Below are positions 46,530 to 57,407 of a stretch of DNA of 64,000 bases, piece after piece. The notes under the pieces were generated by a model that worked only from the letters and a program-made list of their open reading frames with translations, was not told where the DNA came from and made no database searches. The stretch is from Adiantum capillus-veneris. Its lineage: Eukaryota > Streptophyta > Polypodiopsida > Polypodiales > Pteridaceae. Each line of letters opens with the position of its first letter. Positions within the stretch are counted from its first letter, which is position 1. A program made the translations under genes and the position numbers. Location: contig CM043962.1 in the NCBI GenBank assembly GCA_014529385.2, forward strand, positions 122,225,970-122,289,969, given 5' to 3'.

Positions 46530-46787
46530 TCAAAGATGGTGAGAGCTAGCAGGGAATGAGGAAAGATGAAGAGGAAGAAGATGTATCTTATGAGAAAGAA
46601 GTATTCTCCTCAAATAATCACTCTTATAGCATAGCTTAGCTTAGTAATTATCATGGTAGAGGAGATGAGCATGCCATTGAAGCTTGGATCTTGGTTGGAT
46701 TTGCATTCCATAGCCAAGAGTTGTTGGTGTAGGCCTCTACTTCTCAATGCTTGGAGAAGGAGTGGAGTTCTTTCTCAACACATGAGT

Positions 46788-46819
<32 letters not shown>

Positions 46820-47420
46820 GCAAATGAGTTAGACTAAAAATGCCAACTCTCACTCTCCTTGGCCGACCCCTCTTCCCATTTGCTCTTGCGGCTTCCCATT
46901 GGTTCCTGTAGAGCTTAGCCAATAGCAATTAAGAGGCATATTTGATAGTCTTGTGACAAGTGTCCCCCTTTCCCCTTTTGTGAGAGCTTTAGATAATTAA
47001 AATAAAAAATTTAAACTCTCATTGGACCTTTTAGTCTTCTAGCCAATAGGAATCAAGCAAACCATTGGGTTGTTTGATGATCATTGGACCCCTTGGTAGG
47101 CTCTCCAATAGTCTTCTAGGGAGCTTAATTTCTATTGGTTCTTTTATCAAGCATTTCTAAATTGATTAGACTAATTTTACTCTAGCCTAATTCTCATTGG
47201 TCCACCTCTATGGCCATCCAATAGGATTTGAGGGGAGATTGGGGGCAATTGGGGGCTAGGAGCCTGCCGTGTGTCCATTGTTCCCTTTGTGTAAAGGGAG
47301 GGCTTGGGAGTGTGTGTGTGTGTGTGTTTCTCTCCCGTCCCCTATCTTTAGGGCTCGCCCCCTCCTTCCTAGGGATGTGGGAAGACTTTTTAGTCTTCCC
47401 ATAACCATCCAATATTCCCT
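46530..47420 (-). repeat. LTR-type repeat family D, copy 2 (partial, inverted)
   Basis: The reverse complement matches 35650-36420: GGGGGCGAGCCCTA, GGGGACACTTGTC, and the TGGAATGCAAATCCAACC block. AC microsatellites lie at 46789-46814 and 47310-47326. The R-U5 half of the LTR is absent. Confidence 0.6.
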
Positions 47421-48092
47421 ACTTTTGCTCATTGGACTTTTTAATTAAATTTTGGAACCTTAGCCTATGGAAGTCTTAATGGAGTTGAACCTTAGGTCTT
47501 TTAAGCTCCATTGATGCACATTGCTCTTTTGCAGACTGTCCCCCTTTGGATCCCTATTTTCCCTACTTTAGATCCCTGCTGAGACCGGTCTTGCAGCCTT
47601 ACCAATATTCTAGCTTTTACTCCCCTGGTACCTCCCCATATTAAATGATCAGTTTAACATGAGAAAATCATTTGGGAGAATTAGATATTAGTTTCTATGA
47701 CACTTTCTATGGTCGTGTAGTTCCATTTCTCTTTATTGAGCTATCTACTAGAGTAACAAATTGGAAAATCCATTGTTTTTTCTACAGGTTGAGCGAAGAT
47801 ACAATTCGCTATGGGTATCCACCCTTCTTTGGCTCCAATTCATCCAATTCCTTGGCTATAGCTCCAAGGTCATTCACATATCCACTTCATTGAAGCAAGC
47901 TATTGTCGAACCCTCTACTTTCGCAAATGGGACGACAACCACCCAAGGACTGGTCATCAACCTCATTGGCAAGAGAGCGTTTATTGTTAGCGTAGCAGAT
48001 GATCAAGGTTATGGTTGGGAAATAGCTAAGGCATCAGCTGCACCTCGAGCGGAGATTCTTATGTGAGCTTGGATTCAATTCCTACTCTCAAT

Positions 48093-48140
<48 letters not shown>

Positions 48141-48539
48141 TTGAAACAAGCCTCAGGAGGGAAAACTTTGCTGCATCTCACATGCTTCCAAATGGTTCCC
48201 TCATGGAGGTTACCAAGGTTTACCTACTCAAAGCTGTAATTGTCAATGTTCCTAATGATATAAAACGTAACAAGAGATGTGTAGTGAGCTCTTAGTAGGT
48301 ACATACATCCAATTCCTCCTTGGGCCTCCTCTTTTCAGGTTATCTTATGAGCTACAAACCCGGCCATCTCTCATAATATGACGTCAACTTTGCACTAAAT
48401 GGAGTTTTTATTGAGATAATTTGACGTTAGAGAACTCCTCACATGAGCTAAAGTATTTTGGATTCATAAACAAAAGTTTGTAAGTACTTTCCTATACTCC
48501 AAACTGGTGTCAAACAAATACTAACTATTTTTCTCTTTT
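47421..48539. other. No recognisable gene; AC/AT microsatellite
   Basis: A frame of 101 codons at 47761-48066 lacks known domains. A compound (AC)n(AT)n tract lies at 48092-48140. Confidence 0.4.
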
Positions 48540-49150
48540 ATGTCTTGTCTAGTCCATTGGTCAAATGCACACGGAATTCATCGATTTGGGGTGTGTAAAT
48601 GCTCATCTTGGTGTAGATTTACCGATTTAGGCAACACCAGTTATACGTGCAGATATGCCGGTTTAGGCAACACAAGTGCAGATTTGCCGATTTAGGTAGC
48701 ACAACGTCAAACTAAAAATTCATGATTTTTAAACAATACCAAATGTAAATTCGCCGATTTCGGTAGCATTACTGCAGATTTTCTGATTTAGGTAGCACGT
48801 CTTATTGGTGTAGATTCGCCAATTTAGGCAACACCGATCATAGGATCATGCTGCAGTGGCTGGCCACCACTATCCTTAGTATGATTTTGTTACCTGGGTA
48901 CAAAATAAAAGTGATTTGGATTTGGAGTGATATTTGGATTTGGATTTGGAATTGGTATGTGGTGATTTGATCCCGACAGTGTTTATGAAATTGAACTTCA
49001 GATTGACCATAATTAATTTATTGCATGATGAGTGAGATCAATGATGTCCTGATTCATCAAGGTATGACATATACTTCTTATTCTAGTGGTATGGGACACT
49101 AGAATCGGTAGTATGTGGATGAGGGCATGCATAAGCACTATTGGTTAGTT
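48540..49150 (+). repeat. Dispersed repeat family H, copy 2
   Basis: Units of GTGCAGATTTGCCGATTTAG GYARCAC type at about 48605, 48650, 48678, 48745, 48770 and 48810, then CACCACTATCCTTAGTATGATTTTG and CTTATTCTAGTGGTATGGGA, in the same order as at 37730-38290. No coding potential; function unknown. Confidence 0.75.
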
Positions 49151-50220
49151 TCATTAATTTCTTGTTGTACTATTTTTGACACAGATTTCTAATCACTGTT
49201 TTTGACAAGTATCGTTTGCAGATTCATACTTTGCAACTGAGGACAGTTGCTTTCCAACGGAGAGGTATGTAATGGAATTGATATTTTGGGAATTTACTAC
49301 ATTTGACATGTGGAAAAGGCTTGATCGATTTAGGCCTATGCAAACGGATATATATATTTTATGTACATTTTATTCAAGTGCTCTTTTATGAGCTTTGGGC
49401 ATTTATGACCGACCGGCCAGTTTGTACTCACTTTCAGCATTCAAGAAATCTATAAAGTAATTACGTGCAAGAGGGAAACAGTCACTCTTGCATGGGGGGA
49501 GATTGCACCGAGTGTCTGTGTTGTTCTTCTCTCTTCTCTCTCGCGGTGCCAGTGTAGCACTCCTCTCTCGAAGGTGCATCGGCATGTGCTCTTATGCTGT
49601 ATCTTGCTCTTCATCTCTCTCTATTCATGTACAACTTGGATTATGCGTTGTGTGATTTGTCAGGTACATAAATTTTTCGTTTTATGCATGTTAGTACATT
49701 TTGGGTATTTTGCAGGCCACCACGTTCTCCGTTTGTAGCACTCATTCTTCCCATCTCTAGTCTGGTCTTTGAGACAATGTGTCTAAACATGCTTGGAGTG
49801 GCATAATATTGATGAATTGGGCCTCCAAAGTATGTATATCTCTCAAGTCCTCTCCGGTTTACTGTCGAGTAACCATGTCTGTACTTGTTGAGCATGACTA
49901 TATGGGTGTCTTTGTCTTCAATGTTTGTGAAAACATACAATCATTTGTGCTCTAACAACTCTCTAAGGTAGGGTTCATTGCATTTGTAATATTACATTTT
50001 CTCCCCATTATTGTACTTGTATAGCCCTACATGGGTGTTACCTATGTTGACTTGGATCGTCTCATTCACTCACCTTAGTTTGGCATTTGGTCTATCTAAC
50101 TTAGGCGGCTTATCTTCCATCTCTACGTCAACTTTGTCTTGTGTGCTTGTCATTCCCATATTTGTCCACAATATAAGGATTTTGCATAATTAGACGCATT
50201 ATTTTCTCATTGTCAAAGTA
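49151..50220. other. No recognisable gene
   Basis: AT-rich, with short frames only and no retroelement motif. Confidence 0.4.
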
Positions 50221-50532
50221 TCAATCACCACTATAGTCCACATGCACTAGGTCCTTGAACTCACTAGGCCTCTCCTCTAATTCACGTAATAGCAAATCCA
50301 TACTATTGTCCTTGTAGATTTTTCCACCTTGGTCGTTTTCACATTGATTTTTCAAGTGCAACAATTTCATTTTAGGTGTTGGTTGGGATGGTCCCGCTCC
50401 GATGTTCGGTCCATCCTTAAAACTCATGTTGTTGAATCCCTTAGCCATGTAGGTATAAGATCTCTCTGATGACATATCAGACAGAATCTCCTCAATGATC
50501 GGCTCTACGGGAGCCAATGGTCCCTGATTCAC
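50221..50532 (-). CDS. Unrecognised open frame, possibly retroelement-derived
   Basis: About 103 codons (PVEPIIEEILSDMSSERSYT ... LHLKNQCENDQGGKIY ... VHVDYSGD). No family recognised. The composition (acidic, with PSQPTPKMKLL) is compatible with a gypsy linker region or a decayed host exon. No splice sites were established. Confidence 0.25.
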   Translation of the reverse strand: MNQGPLAPVEPIIEEILSDMSSERSYTYMAKGFNNMSFKDGPNIGAGPSQPTPKMKLLHLKNQCENDQGGKIYKDNSMDLLLRELEERPSEFKDLVHVDYSGD

Positions 50533-50864
50533 AGTCTCTTCATTGGAATATTTCTCACTTGATCTCCTACGATAGGGTTTTGAATCAGGTAAAATCTACC
50601 TAATCTCAAATACATCAAGAAAATATCGCTCTTGCAAAACCCTAGCATGTTACCTCTTTGGTCGCTTCCAAATCTTCAACTCAAGATCAGCTACATGCTA
50701 TATCCCTTGCAATCTACACAACAAACACTCAATAGCAATGAGCTTATAGCCACTCTATTAGTCAAAACACTTGAATTGATAAAGCGATCATGCTTTTGGA
50801 AGAAACCTATCTTAGCTTGCAGAATTCTCAAATGATGTCCAAATTCAATTTTGAAAAGACCTCT

Positions 50865-51091
50865 TGTTACCATATACATGTGGTAGTGATATGTGTGAAC
50901 ACACTAGGACCGCCGGGGCATTTTTTCCCTCTTTAAGAGGTTTTTTCCCCCGTGCATTGTATATACGCCCATCACTCTAGGGCTATCTATCTTTCCATTG
51001 CACACTAAGTAATACACTCTCTATTGTGTGCCTTGAGCTTCCTTCGTCTTCTCCAAACTGTGTGTGTTTCTCTGCAACCCTAATTCCAACA
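50865..51091 (+). repeat. Copia-A 5' LTR
   Basis: TGTTACCATATACATG to CTAATTCCAACA. The TTGTATATACGCCC stretch is a candidate TATA-type promoter element. Confidence 0.96.
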
Positions 51092-51093
51092 AT

Positions 51094-51105
51094 TGGTATC
51101 AGAGC
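51094..51105 (+). other. Primer-binding site
   Basis: TGGTATCAGAGC, two bases after the LTR; complementary to the 3' end of plant initiator-Met tRNA. Confidence 0.93.
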
Positions 51106-51451
51106 AGGTCACGTCCTCCCGGGCTTAGCCGCCAGCTACTCCAGCACACGCCTGCTCACTTTCTCCGATTTCAGTGAGCTTTGGCAAGCGTTCGCAAGTC
51201 GACAAATATTTTGGGAGGGCTCGTGAAGCTTGGTATGCTCAGAATTTTGATTTGGGCTCATTTCGGCCTCCGTTTCCACTACAGGCAGTACTGCACAGGC
51301 TTTTTCGTCATTTTGTGCAGAATTTCTATCAGTGCCGTTTTTGCATAACAGGTGCCTTATAATCTTCTACGGTTTGAATATATAGCACAGGTTGTTCCTG
51401 CTCCGTTTCTCCTATTTTCGGGTAGTTTTCACATCAGGTGCAGCATTTACC

Positions 51452-54400
51452 ATGGCTGACAACAACAACACAGATGTGTTCAAGATGATGCCTGCTGAGG
51501 ACAGGTTGGATGGGGACAACTACCCTATGTGGGCTTATATGATGCAACATGTTCTTGTGTCAAAGGGTGTCTGGAACATTGTGCAGGGCATTGATGTACG
51601 TCCTGGTTCTGAGGATGTAGGCGATGTTGAGGATGTTGCAGGTCTTGTTGCAAGGATTGCAGCTGTTAGAGTTGTTTTGCCTACGGCAGAACAAGCTCGT
51701 TGGGATGTTAAGGATGCGCAGGCTCATGCATTGATTGCGTTGTCTGTGAAGCGCACCATTGTTCCTCACATCCGTTCAGCAAAATCTGCAAAACAGGCTT
51801 GGGATATTCTAGCAGGTCTTTATGCAAGCCGCAATGAGGCTAAAAGTGCTTTGCTGCGCAAAGAGTTGGAGTCGAAGATTATGCATGAGGAAGATGATAT
51901 GGACACTTTCCTTGCTAGTGTCAAGGATATCAATGAGCAACTTATTTCTGCAGGTGAAGTTATTTCAGACAGTTCCCTTGTGCAGAATGTTCTTGATGCC
52001 TTACCAGATTCTTACCAAACTTTTGCTAGTACTTGGAGACTTATGACCCAAGGAAATCCAGAAGTTGTCAAGTTTGATGCATTATGCACATTGCTATTGC
52101 AAGAGTCACTTTCCAGAAAAAACAGGACTAGACAATGTGCAGTTGAATAGGCTTTTATTGCTTCTCAAAGAAAGGGTGGTAACAGCAATGCAGCCACTTC
52201 TTACGGTTCTGCTGCGAGTGGCAAAAATTCTGTTCCTAATGCTTCTGCTGGCAGGAATTCGTTTGGAAATTCTGGTGATAAGGGCAAAAAGAAGATGCGT
52301 TGCCATTATTGTAAAGCCAATGATCACTTGATCAAGTCGTGTCCTAAGTTGAAGGCCAAAGAGGCTAACAAGAAAGAGGGTGGTTCCATTGCAAATGCTG
52401 GTTCCACTACAAATGCAGCCATTGTTGAGTCTTCTATGAAAGGAGACTGTGTTGCTGATGTTGATGCAGAATGGGCTTTTAGCGCAGAGTGCACTTACAA
52501 TCCTGCTGTCCATGATGCATGCTTGTCAGTTGCTGCAGATTCACATGTGTGGTATTTCGACAGTGGTGCTACAAAGCACATTACCTCACATCGTGAATTG
52601 TTTACCTCTCTCGAGTCTGTCCCTCATGGGAATTCAGTCACTTGTGCCAACAATGCCTCTTATCCAGTTCAGGGAGTTGGAAAGATTGTGCTCACTGCTG
52701 CTAATGGCAGTTCCTTCACACTTGTTGATGCAATTTATGTATCTGGGATCAAGAAGAATCTCTTGTCTGTATCCGCACTTGCTAGACTTGGACTTGTAGT
52801 CAAATTTGTGGATGACAGATGTATAGTTGATGATCTCAATTTTGGTGATGAAATTGTTGCATCTGGGCTTTTGTGCCGTGGGATGTATAAGCTCACTTTG
52901 TATGACAAGTGTGGACAAAATTTTGCAAATTCTAGTGCAGATTCAAGGGCTATTTCAGATGCAAAACTTTGGCATGCACATTTTGGTCATCTGAATTTTT
53001 CTAGTTTGCTGCGTTTGCAAAAATCTGATATGGTTGCTTCTTTGCCGCCTCTTGAAGCACCTGTCAAACATGTTTGTGAAGGCTGTATTTTGGGTAAGAT
53101 GCAGCGTTCTAAATTTCCAAAGGATGGTTCAGTTCAGGCCACATGCAGGTTGCAACTTGTGCATAGTGATGTTTGTGGGCCCATGCAAACTCCGTCCTTG
53201 GGCAATTACCTGTACTTTGTGACTTTCATTGATGATTACTCCAGGCATGCATGGGTATTTCCGCTTAAAATGAAGTTCGAAGTTTTTATGTGCTTCAAAC
53301 AATTTCTGGCTATGGCTGAAAATGTCTCGAAATGTACTATGGTCACCCTCCGTTCCGATGGAGGGGGGGAGTATATGTCTCATGAATTTAATGCATTTTT
53401 GGCTAGTCGTGGGATAAAACACCAATGTACAGTGCCTTATACACCTCAGCAAAATGGTGTTGCTGAGAGGAAAAACAGGTCACTGACGGAAATGGCACGA
53501 TGTATGGTCAAAAGTCAAGCTTTGCCGCATTCTTTTTGGCTTGAGGCCATCATGTGTGCCACTTATGTACTTAACAGGTGTCCTACGAAAGCTTTGCAGT
53601 CTATTACTCCATATGAAGCATGGCATGATAGAAAGCCTTCTATTGAGCACATGCATGTTATTGGCTGTTTGGCATATGCTTTGGTGCCACAAGTGCAGCG
53701 CAGAAAATTGGATGATAAGGCTGTCAAATGTATTTTTGTTGGTTATAGTGCTGAAAGCAAAGGTTACAGGTTGTATCATCCACAAACAAAATGTATTCTG
53801 GTTTCTCGGGATGTAGTGTTTGTGGAAGATTCTGTTCAGCCCTTGCTGTCATGTACTAGAGACCGTAATGTAAGCTCACAGGACATTTATGACACTTTGT
53901 TGCCTCTTTTCAGTGGTGGAAATACGAATGTAAGTTCCAATGAGGAAAATGTACAGCCTATGGGGGTTTCTGAAAATGTTTTAGATCAGCCTATTACTGA
54001 TGCAGATGTACATGATGTACTTGATGAGGAAAGGGCTGAAAATGAGTAGGCTAGAGGTATGCCAAAATGGCTGGTGCACACTGTGCGTGACAGTAAATTG
54101 GATGCACCTTTGTCTAGTCGTACTCGTTCAGGCTCTCGCCATGCATCTTATGCATCATATTGTTATGCTTTGGCTGTGTCTAGCTTACATGATGTTGAGG
54201 AGCCTCTGTCTTTTGATGAAGCACAGAATTCAAAAAATTGGATGGTTGCCATGCAATTAGAATATGATGCACTTATAGAAAATGACACATGGACTTTATG
54301 TGATTTGCCTCCTGGCAAAAAGGCCATTGGTACGAAGTGGGTTTACAAGTTGAAACGCAAGCCGGATAGTGAGATCGATCGCCATAAGGCTTGACTTGTT

Positions 54401-55870
54401 GCAAAAGGTTATGCACAACAAAAAGGCATAGATTATGAAGAGACTTTTGCTCCCACTTGTCGTATGACTACTGTACGTTTTCTATGTGCATTGGCAGCTC
54501 ATTTTGGTTGGGATGTACATCAATTAGACATTGTTACTGCTTCCTTGAATGGTGACATATTTGAGGAAGTTTATGTAATGCAGCCTCGCGGTTTTGTCAT
54601 AAAAGGACAAGAGGACAAAGTGTGCAGATGTAAGAAGGATTTGTATGGGTTGAAGCAATCTTCTCGTGCTTGGTATGAGAAAGCTGACATATTTGAGGAA
54701 GTTTATGTAATGCAGCCTCGCGGTTTTGTCATAAAAGGACAAGAGGACAAAGTGTGCAGATGTAAGAAGGATTTGTATGGGTTGAAGCAATCTTCTCGTG
54801 CTTGGTATGAGAAAGCTGACACTCATTTGGTTAAACGAGGCTTTCGTAACAGTCCAACAGAAAGCACATTGTATGTAAAGCGTGAGGGTGACGTACTTCT
54901 CATTGTGGTTCTTTATGTTAATGATTTGCTGATCACTGGACCAAATGAGAGACATATTGCTGAATTTAAGGCTGATTTGAATGCTACTTTCAAGATGAAA
55001 GATTTGGGGCTGTTGCATCATTACTTGGGTATACAGTTTAAGCAGTGTGATGGTGGTATTGCCTTGTGTCAGAAAAGTTACATAGAGACATTGCTATGTA
55101 AGTTTGGACTTGAGGATTTCAAACCTATTGCCACTCCCATGGAAACAGGTTTGAAGTTGAGTCTACATGATGCTGGCGATCCTGCTGATGTCACTCTTTA
55201 CCAAACTGCTGTTGGCTGCCTCATTTATGTATGCAATATGAGGCCGGATATTCAGCTTGTAGTCTCACAGGTCAGCAGATTTATGCATAGCCTAGGGTCT
55301 AAGCATTGGCAGGCTGTCAAGAGGATTTTCCGCTACCTTAGTGGCACTTTACATCTTGGCTTGTTTTATCCCAAGGGAGGATCATTGCTGCCAGACTTAC
55401 ATGCTTTTTCGGACTCAGATTGGGCTGGTTGTTTTGACACGCGAGTGTCCACAAGTGGTTTTTGTTTCATGCTTGGCAGTTCATGTATATCATGGTTGAG
55501 CAAGAAGAAACCTACTGTGGCCACTTCGAGTTGTGAGGCTGAGTACAAGGCAGTCTTCACAACTATGATTGAGTGTGTATGGCTCAGACGCCTTATGGCT
55601 GATTTGGGTGTTGGACAAGACACTGCCAACACTATCTACACTGACAGTCAGAGTGCATTGGCAGTTGCAAGGAACCCAGTTTTTCATGCTCGCACAAAGC
55701 ACATTGAGGTGCATTACCACTATGTCAGGGAGAGGCTCTCAGCAGGAGAGATCAGCTTGGCTTATGTGCCAACACAGGACAACCTTGCAGATCTTTTCAC
55801 AAAGGCATTGTCTCGTGAGAAGCTTGAATCTTTCTGCAAAGGTTTGGGCTTACTCCCCTTTGTGGACTGA
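51452..55870 (+). pseudogene. Copia-A gag-pol polyprotein with three nonsense codons
   Basis: One frame from ATG 51452 (MADNNNTDVFKM) to TGA 55868-55870, broken by TAG 52148-52150, TAG 54047-54049 and TGA 54392-54394. Order: gag (UBN2-type); zinc knuckle CHYCKANDHLIKSC (52301-52342); protease YFDSGATKHIT (catalytic Asp at 52559-52561); integrase with HFGHLNFSSL, CEGCILGK, HSDVCGP, RSDGGGEY and QQNGVAERKNR; RT with WTLCDLPPGKKAIGTKWVYK, QLDIVTASLNGD and the box YVND at 54914-54925 where YVDD is usual; RNase H with SDSDWAGC, SSCEAEYKA and TDSQSALAVARN. A 132-bp in-frame duplication lies within RT. There are no frameshifts. Non-functional as read. Confidence 0.95.
54554..54817 (+). repeat. Perfect 132-bp in-frame tandem duplication in copia-A RT
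   Basis: 54554-54685 and 54686-54817 are identical by eye. Each encodes 44 residues from DIFEEVYVMQPRGFV to SRAWYEKA. The frame is preserved. Confidence 0.96.
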
Positions 55871-55935
55871 TCCTGTCCTCAGGGCATGACACTTCCCTTT
55901 ACTCATGTGTGAGCTCTCGTTTACCCCATCACTCC

Positions 55936-55945
55936 AGGGGGGATT
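55936..55945 (+). other. Polypurine tract
   Basis: AGGGGGGATT immediately before the TG of the 3' LTR. The truncated copy at 9864-9876 has the matching run. Confidence 0.85.
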
Positions 55946-56172
55946 TGTTACCATATACATGTGGTAGTGATGTGTGTGAACACACTAGGACCACCGAGGC
56001 ATTTTTTCCCTCTTTAGGATATTTTTTCCCCCGTGCATTGTATATACGCCCATCACTCTAGGGCTATCTATCTTTCCATTGCACACTAAGTAATACAATC
56101 TCTATTGTGTGCCTTGAGCTTCCTTCGTCTTCTCCAAGCTGTGTGTGTTTCTCTGCAACCCTAATTCCAACA
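55946..56172 (+). repeat. Copia-A 3' LTR
   Basis: Same ends and length as the 5' LTR. The differences seen are GATRTG, CCRCC, GRGGC, three in the TTTARGAKRT segment, ACAMTCTC and CCAARCTG. Confidence 0.96.
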
Positions 56173-56204
56173 CCTCTATGCTTTGGTCTCAATCTATGAC
56201 AAGG

Positions 56205-57070
56205 TGGAAATGAATCGTGATCCATGTACCTCAATGGTAGAACATGATGAAACTGTATACACAGCTTGTCCTTGGTACCCTGATACTAGATATGTGATTT
56301 TTGTGTGATTTGGAGTGGTTTAGGTTAGTTGAAATTCAAACCCTTGGTCCAACTTTGCGGTTTTTTTCCTTGAAGTGTTTGTTGCCCTTTTGGTTTACTT
56401 TTTAGATTCTTGTTGCAACTTTTCTTTGGGGAGTTTTGTTTTATAGGTCTCTGGTACAGTTGTACAAGTCTCTACCAAAAATCTCACATAGGGGACATGG
56501 ATTGCGATCCATGTTCTATCACTTTTGGACTTGAAATTTGGTCAGTTAAAAGGTTATGATGTTTTTAGCCTATTCCCAAAATCTCTTTGTATTTGGATTA
56601 GTTTTGGATCCTCACTTTGTTTTGGCGATTTTTTGGATATATTCTATTTTAGGTCCTTTTGGTCACTTTTTAAAACTCCTTTTTCAATTTTAACTTTGGA
56701 AATATGTCCATATATGTCTTTGCTACTCACTATTCAATTTTCAACCAAAATGTCAGATGAGGTACATGGATCGCAATCCATGTTCCACCTGCTTTTGACA
56801 TGAAACTTTGCTAGCTTGTAGTCTCTACTATCTGGAAGCTATTCCCAAAATCTTTTTGGATTTGGATCTGAAAAAGTTGAAAAACCCTAGTTTGGGTCAG
56901 ATGGACTAACTTTAAGTTATTTTTTACAATTTCCTTTTTTTGAGTGTGATTTTGATCTCAATTTGACCCTAAACTTTGGTTCTAGTTAATTGAAGCCAAT
57001 ATCTGTCAATTGGTCTTAGTTCTGCTTTAATGTGCCTCTAGGGAACATGGATCATAATCCATGTTCCACC
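56205..57070. repeat. ~280-bp diverged tandem repeat with palindromic ATGGAT..ATCCAT boxes
   Basis: ATGRATYRYRATCCAT boxes occur at 56210-56225, 56497-56512, 56766-56781 and 57047-57062 (spacings 287, 269 and 281). Shared context includes GGRACATGGAT before and CATGTTCYAYC after, and CTATTCCCAAAATCTYTTTG-like sequence after two of the boxes. The copia-A element is inserted just to the left of this array. Confidence 0.8.
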
Positions 57071-57151
57071 ACAAAATCTATTGAAACTTCTCAATTTTCT
57101 TCTAATGAGTTTGCTGAGGCCCTTTGTAAGGCTCTAATCAAGGCGGATAAT

Positions 57152-57396
57152 TGTTAGTCACACGTATTTGTACAATGTGTTTTGTGCTTGTATAGCACTT
57201 TGAGAGTGTAGCCTTAAGCCACATGTCCTAATACATGGTATAGGAGGTGGCACTCTTAGGTGAGAGATAGTGGCATGTAGGTGGCACATATGTAGTCATG
57301 CAAAGTGTAGGGTTGCTTCCCACTAGGGTGTGTGAGAGTAGCACCATTAGGGATAGTTCACATAGGAATAGGATGGAATTAGGTTTAACCCTAACA
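57152..57396 (-). repeat. Possible short LTR (~245 bp)
   Basis: TGTTAGTCACAC to AACCCTAACA, TG...CA with TGTTAG/CTAACA inverted ends. On the minus strand a purine run (AAGGGGAAAAT) precedes the TGTTAGGG end at 57397-57407, as for a 3' LTR of a minus-strand element. No partner copy was found. Confidence 0.4.
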
Positions 57397-57407
57397 ATTT
57401 TCCCCTT

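Larger units (their letters stand above)
50865..56172 (+). mobile_element. Ty1/copia element A, near-complete, with LTRs and TSD
   Basis: LTRs 50865-51091 and 55946-56172, both 227 bp, TG...CA, about eight differences by eye. The flanks are CCTCT on both sides (50860-50864 and 56173-56177), a 5-bp target-site duplication. PBS 51094-51105, PPT about 55936-55943. The internal region carries a single-frame gag-pol of about 1,470 codons. This is the reference copy for the family in this window. Confidence 0.96.

Noticed and set aside
51092-51110. tRNA gene suggested by TGGTATCAGAGC sequences (also 20627, 39811, 40864)
   Set aside because: These are 12-base primer-binding sites next to LTRs; no tRNA body follows.
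54524-55021. Minus-strand 165-codon frame with internal repeat
   Set aside because: Antisense of copia-A RT; the repeat is the 132-bp duplication.
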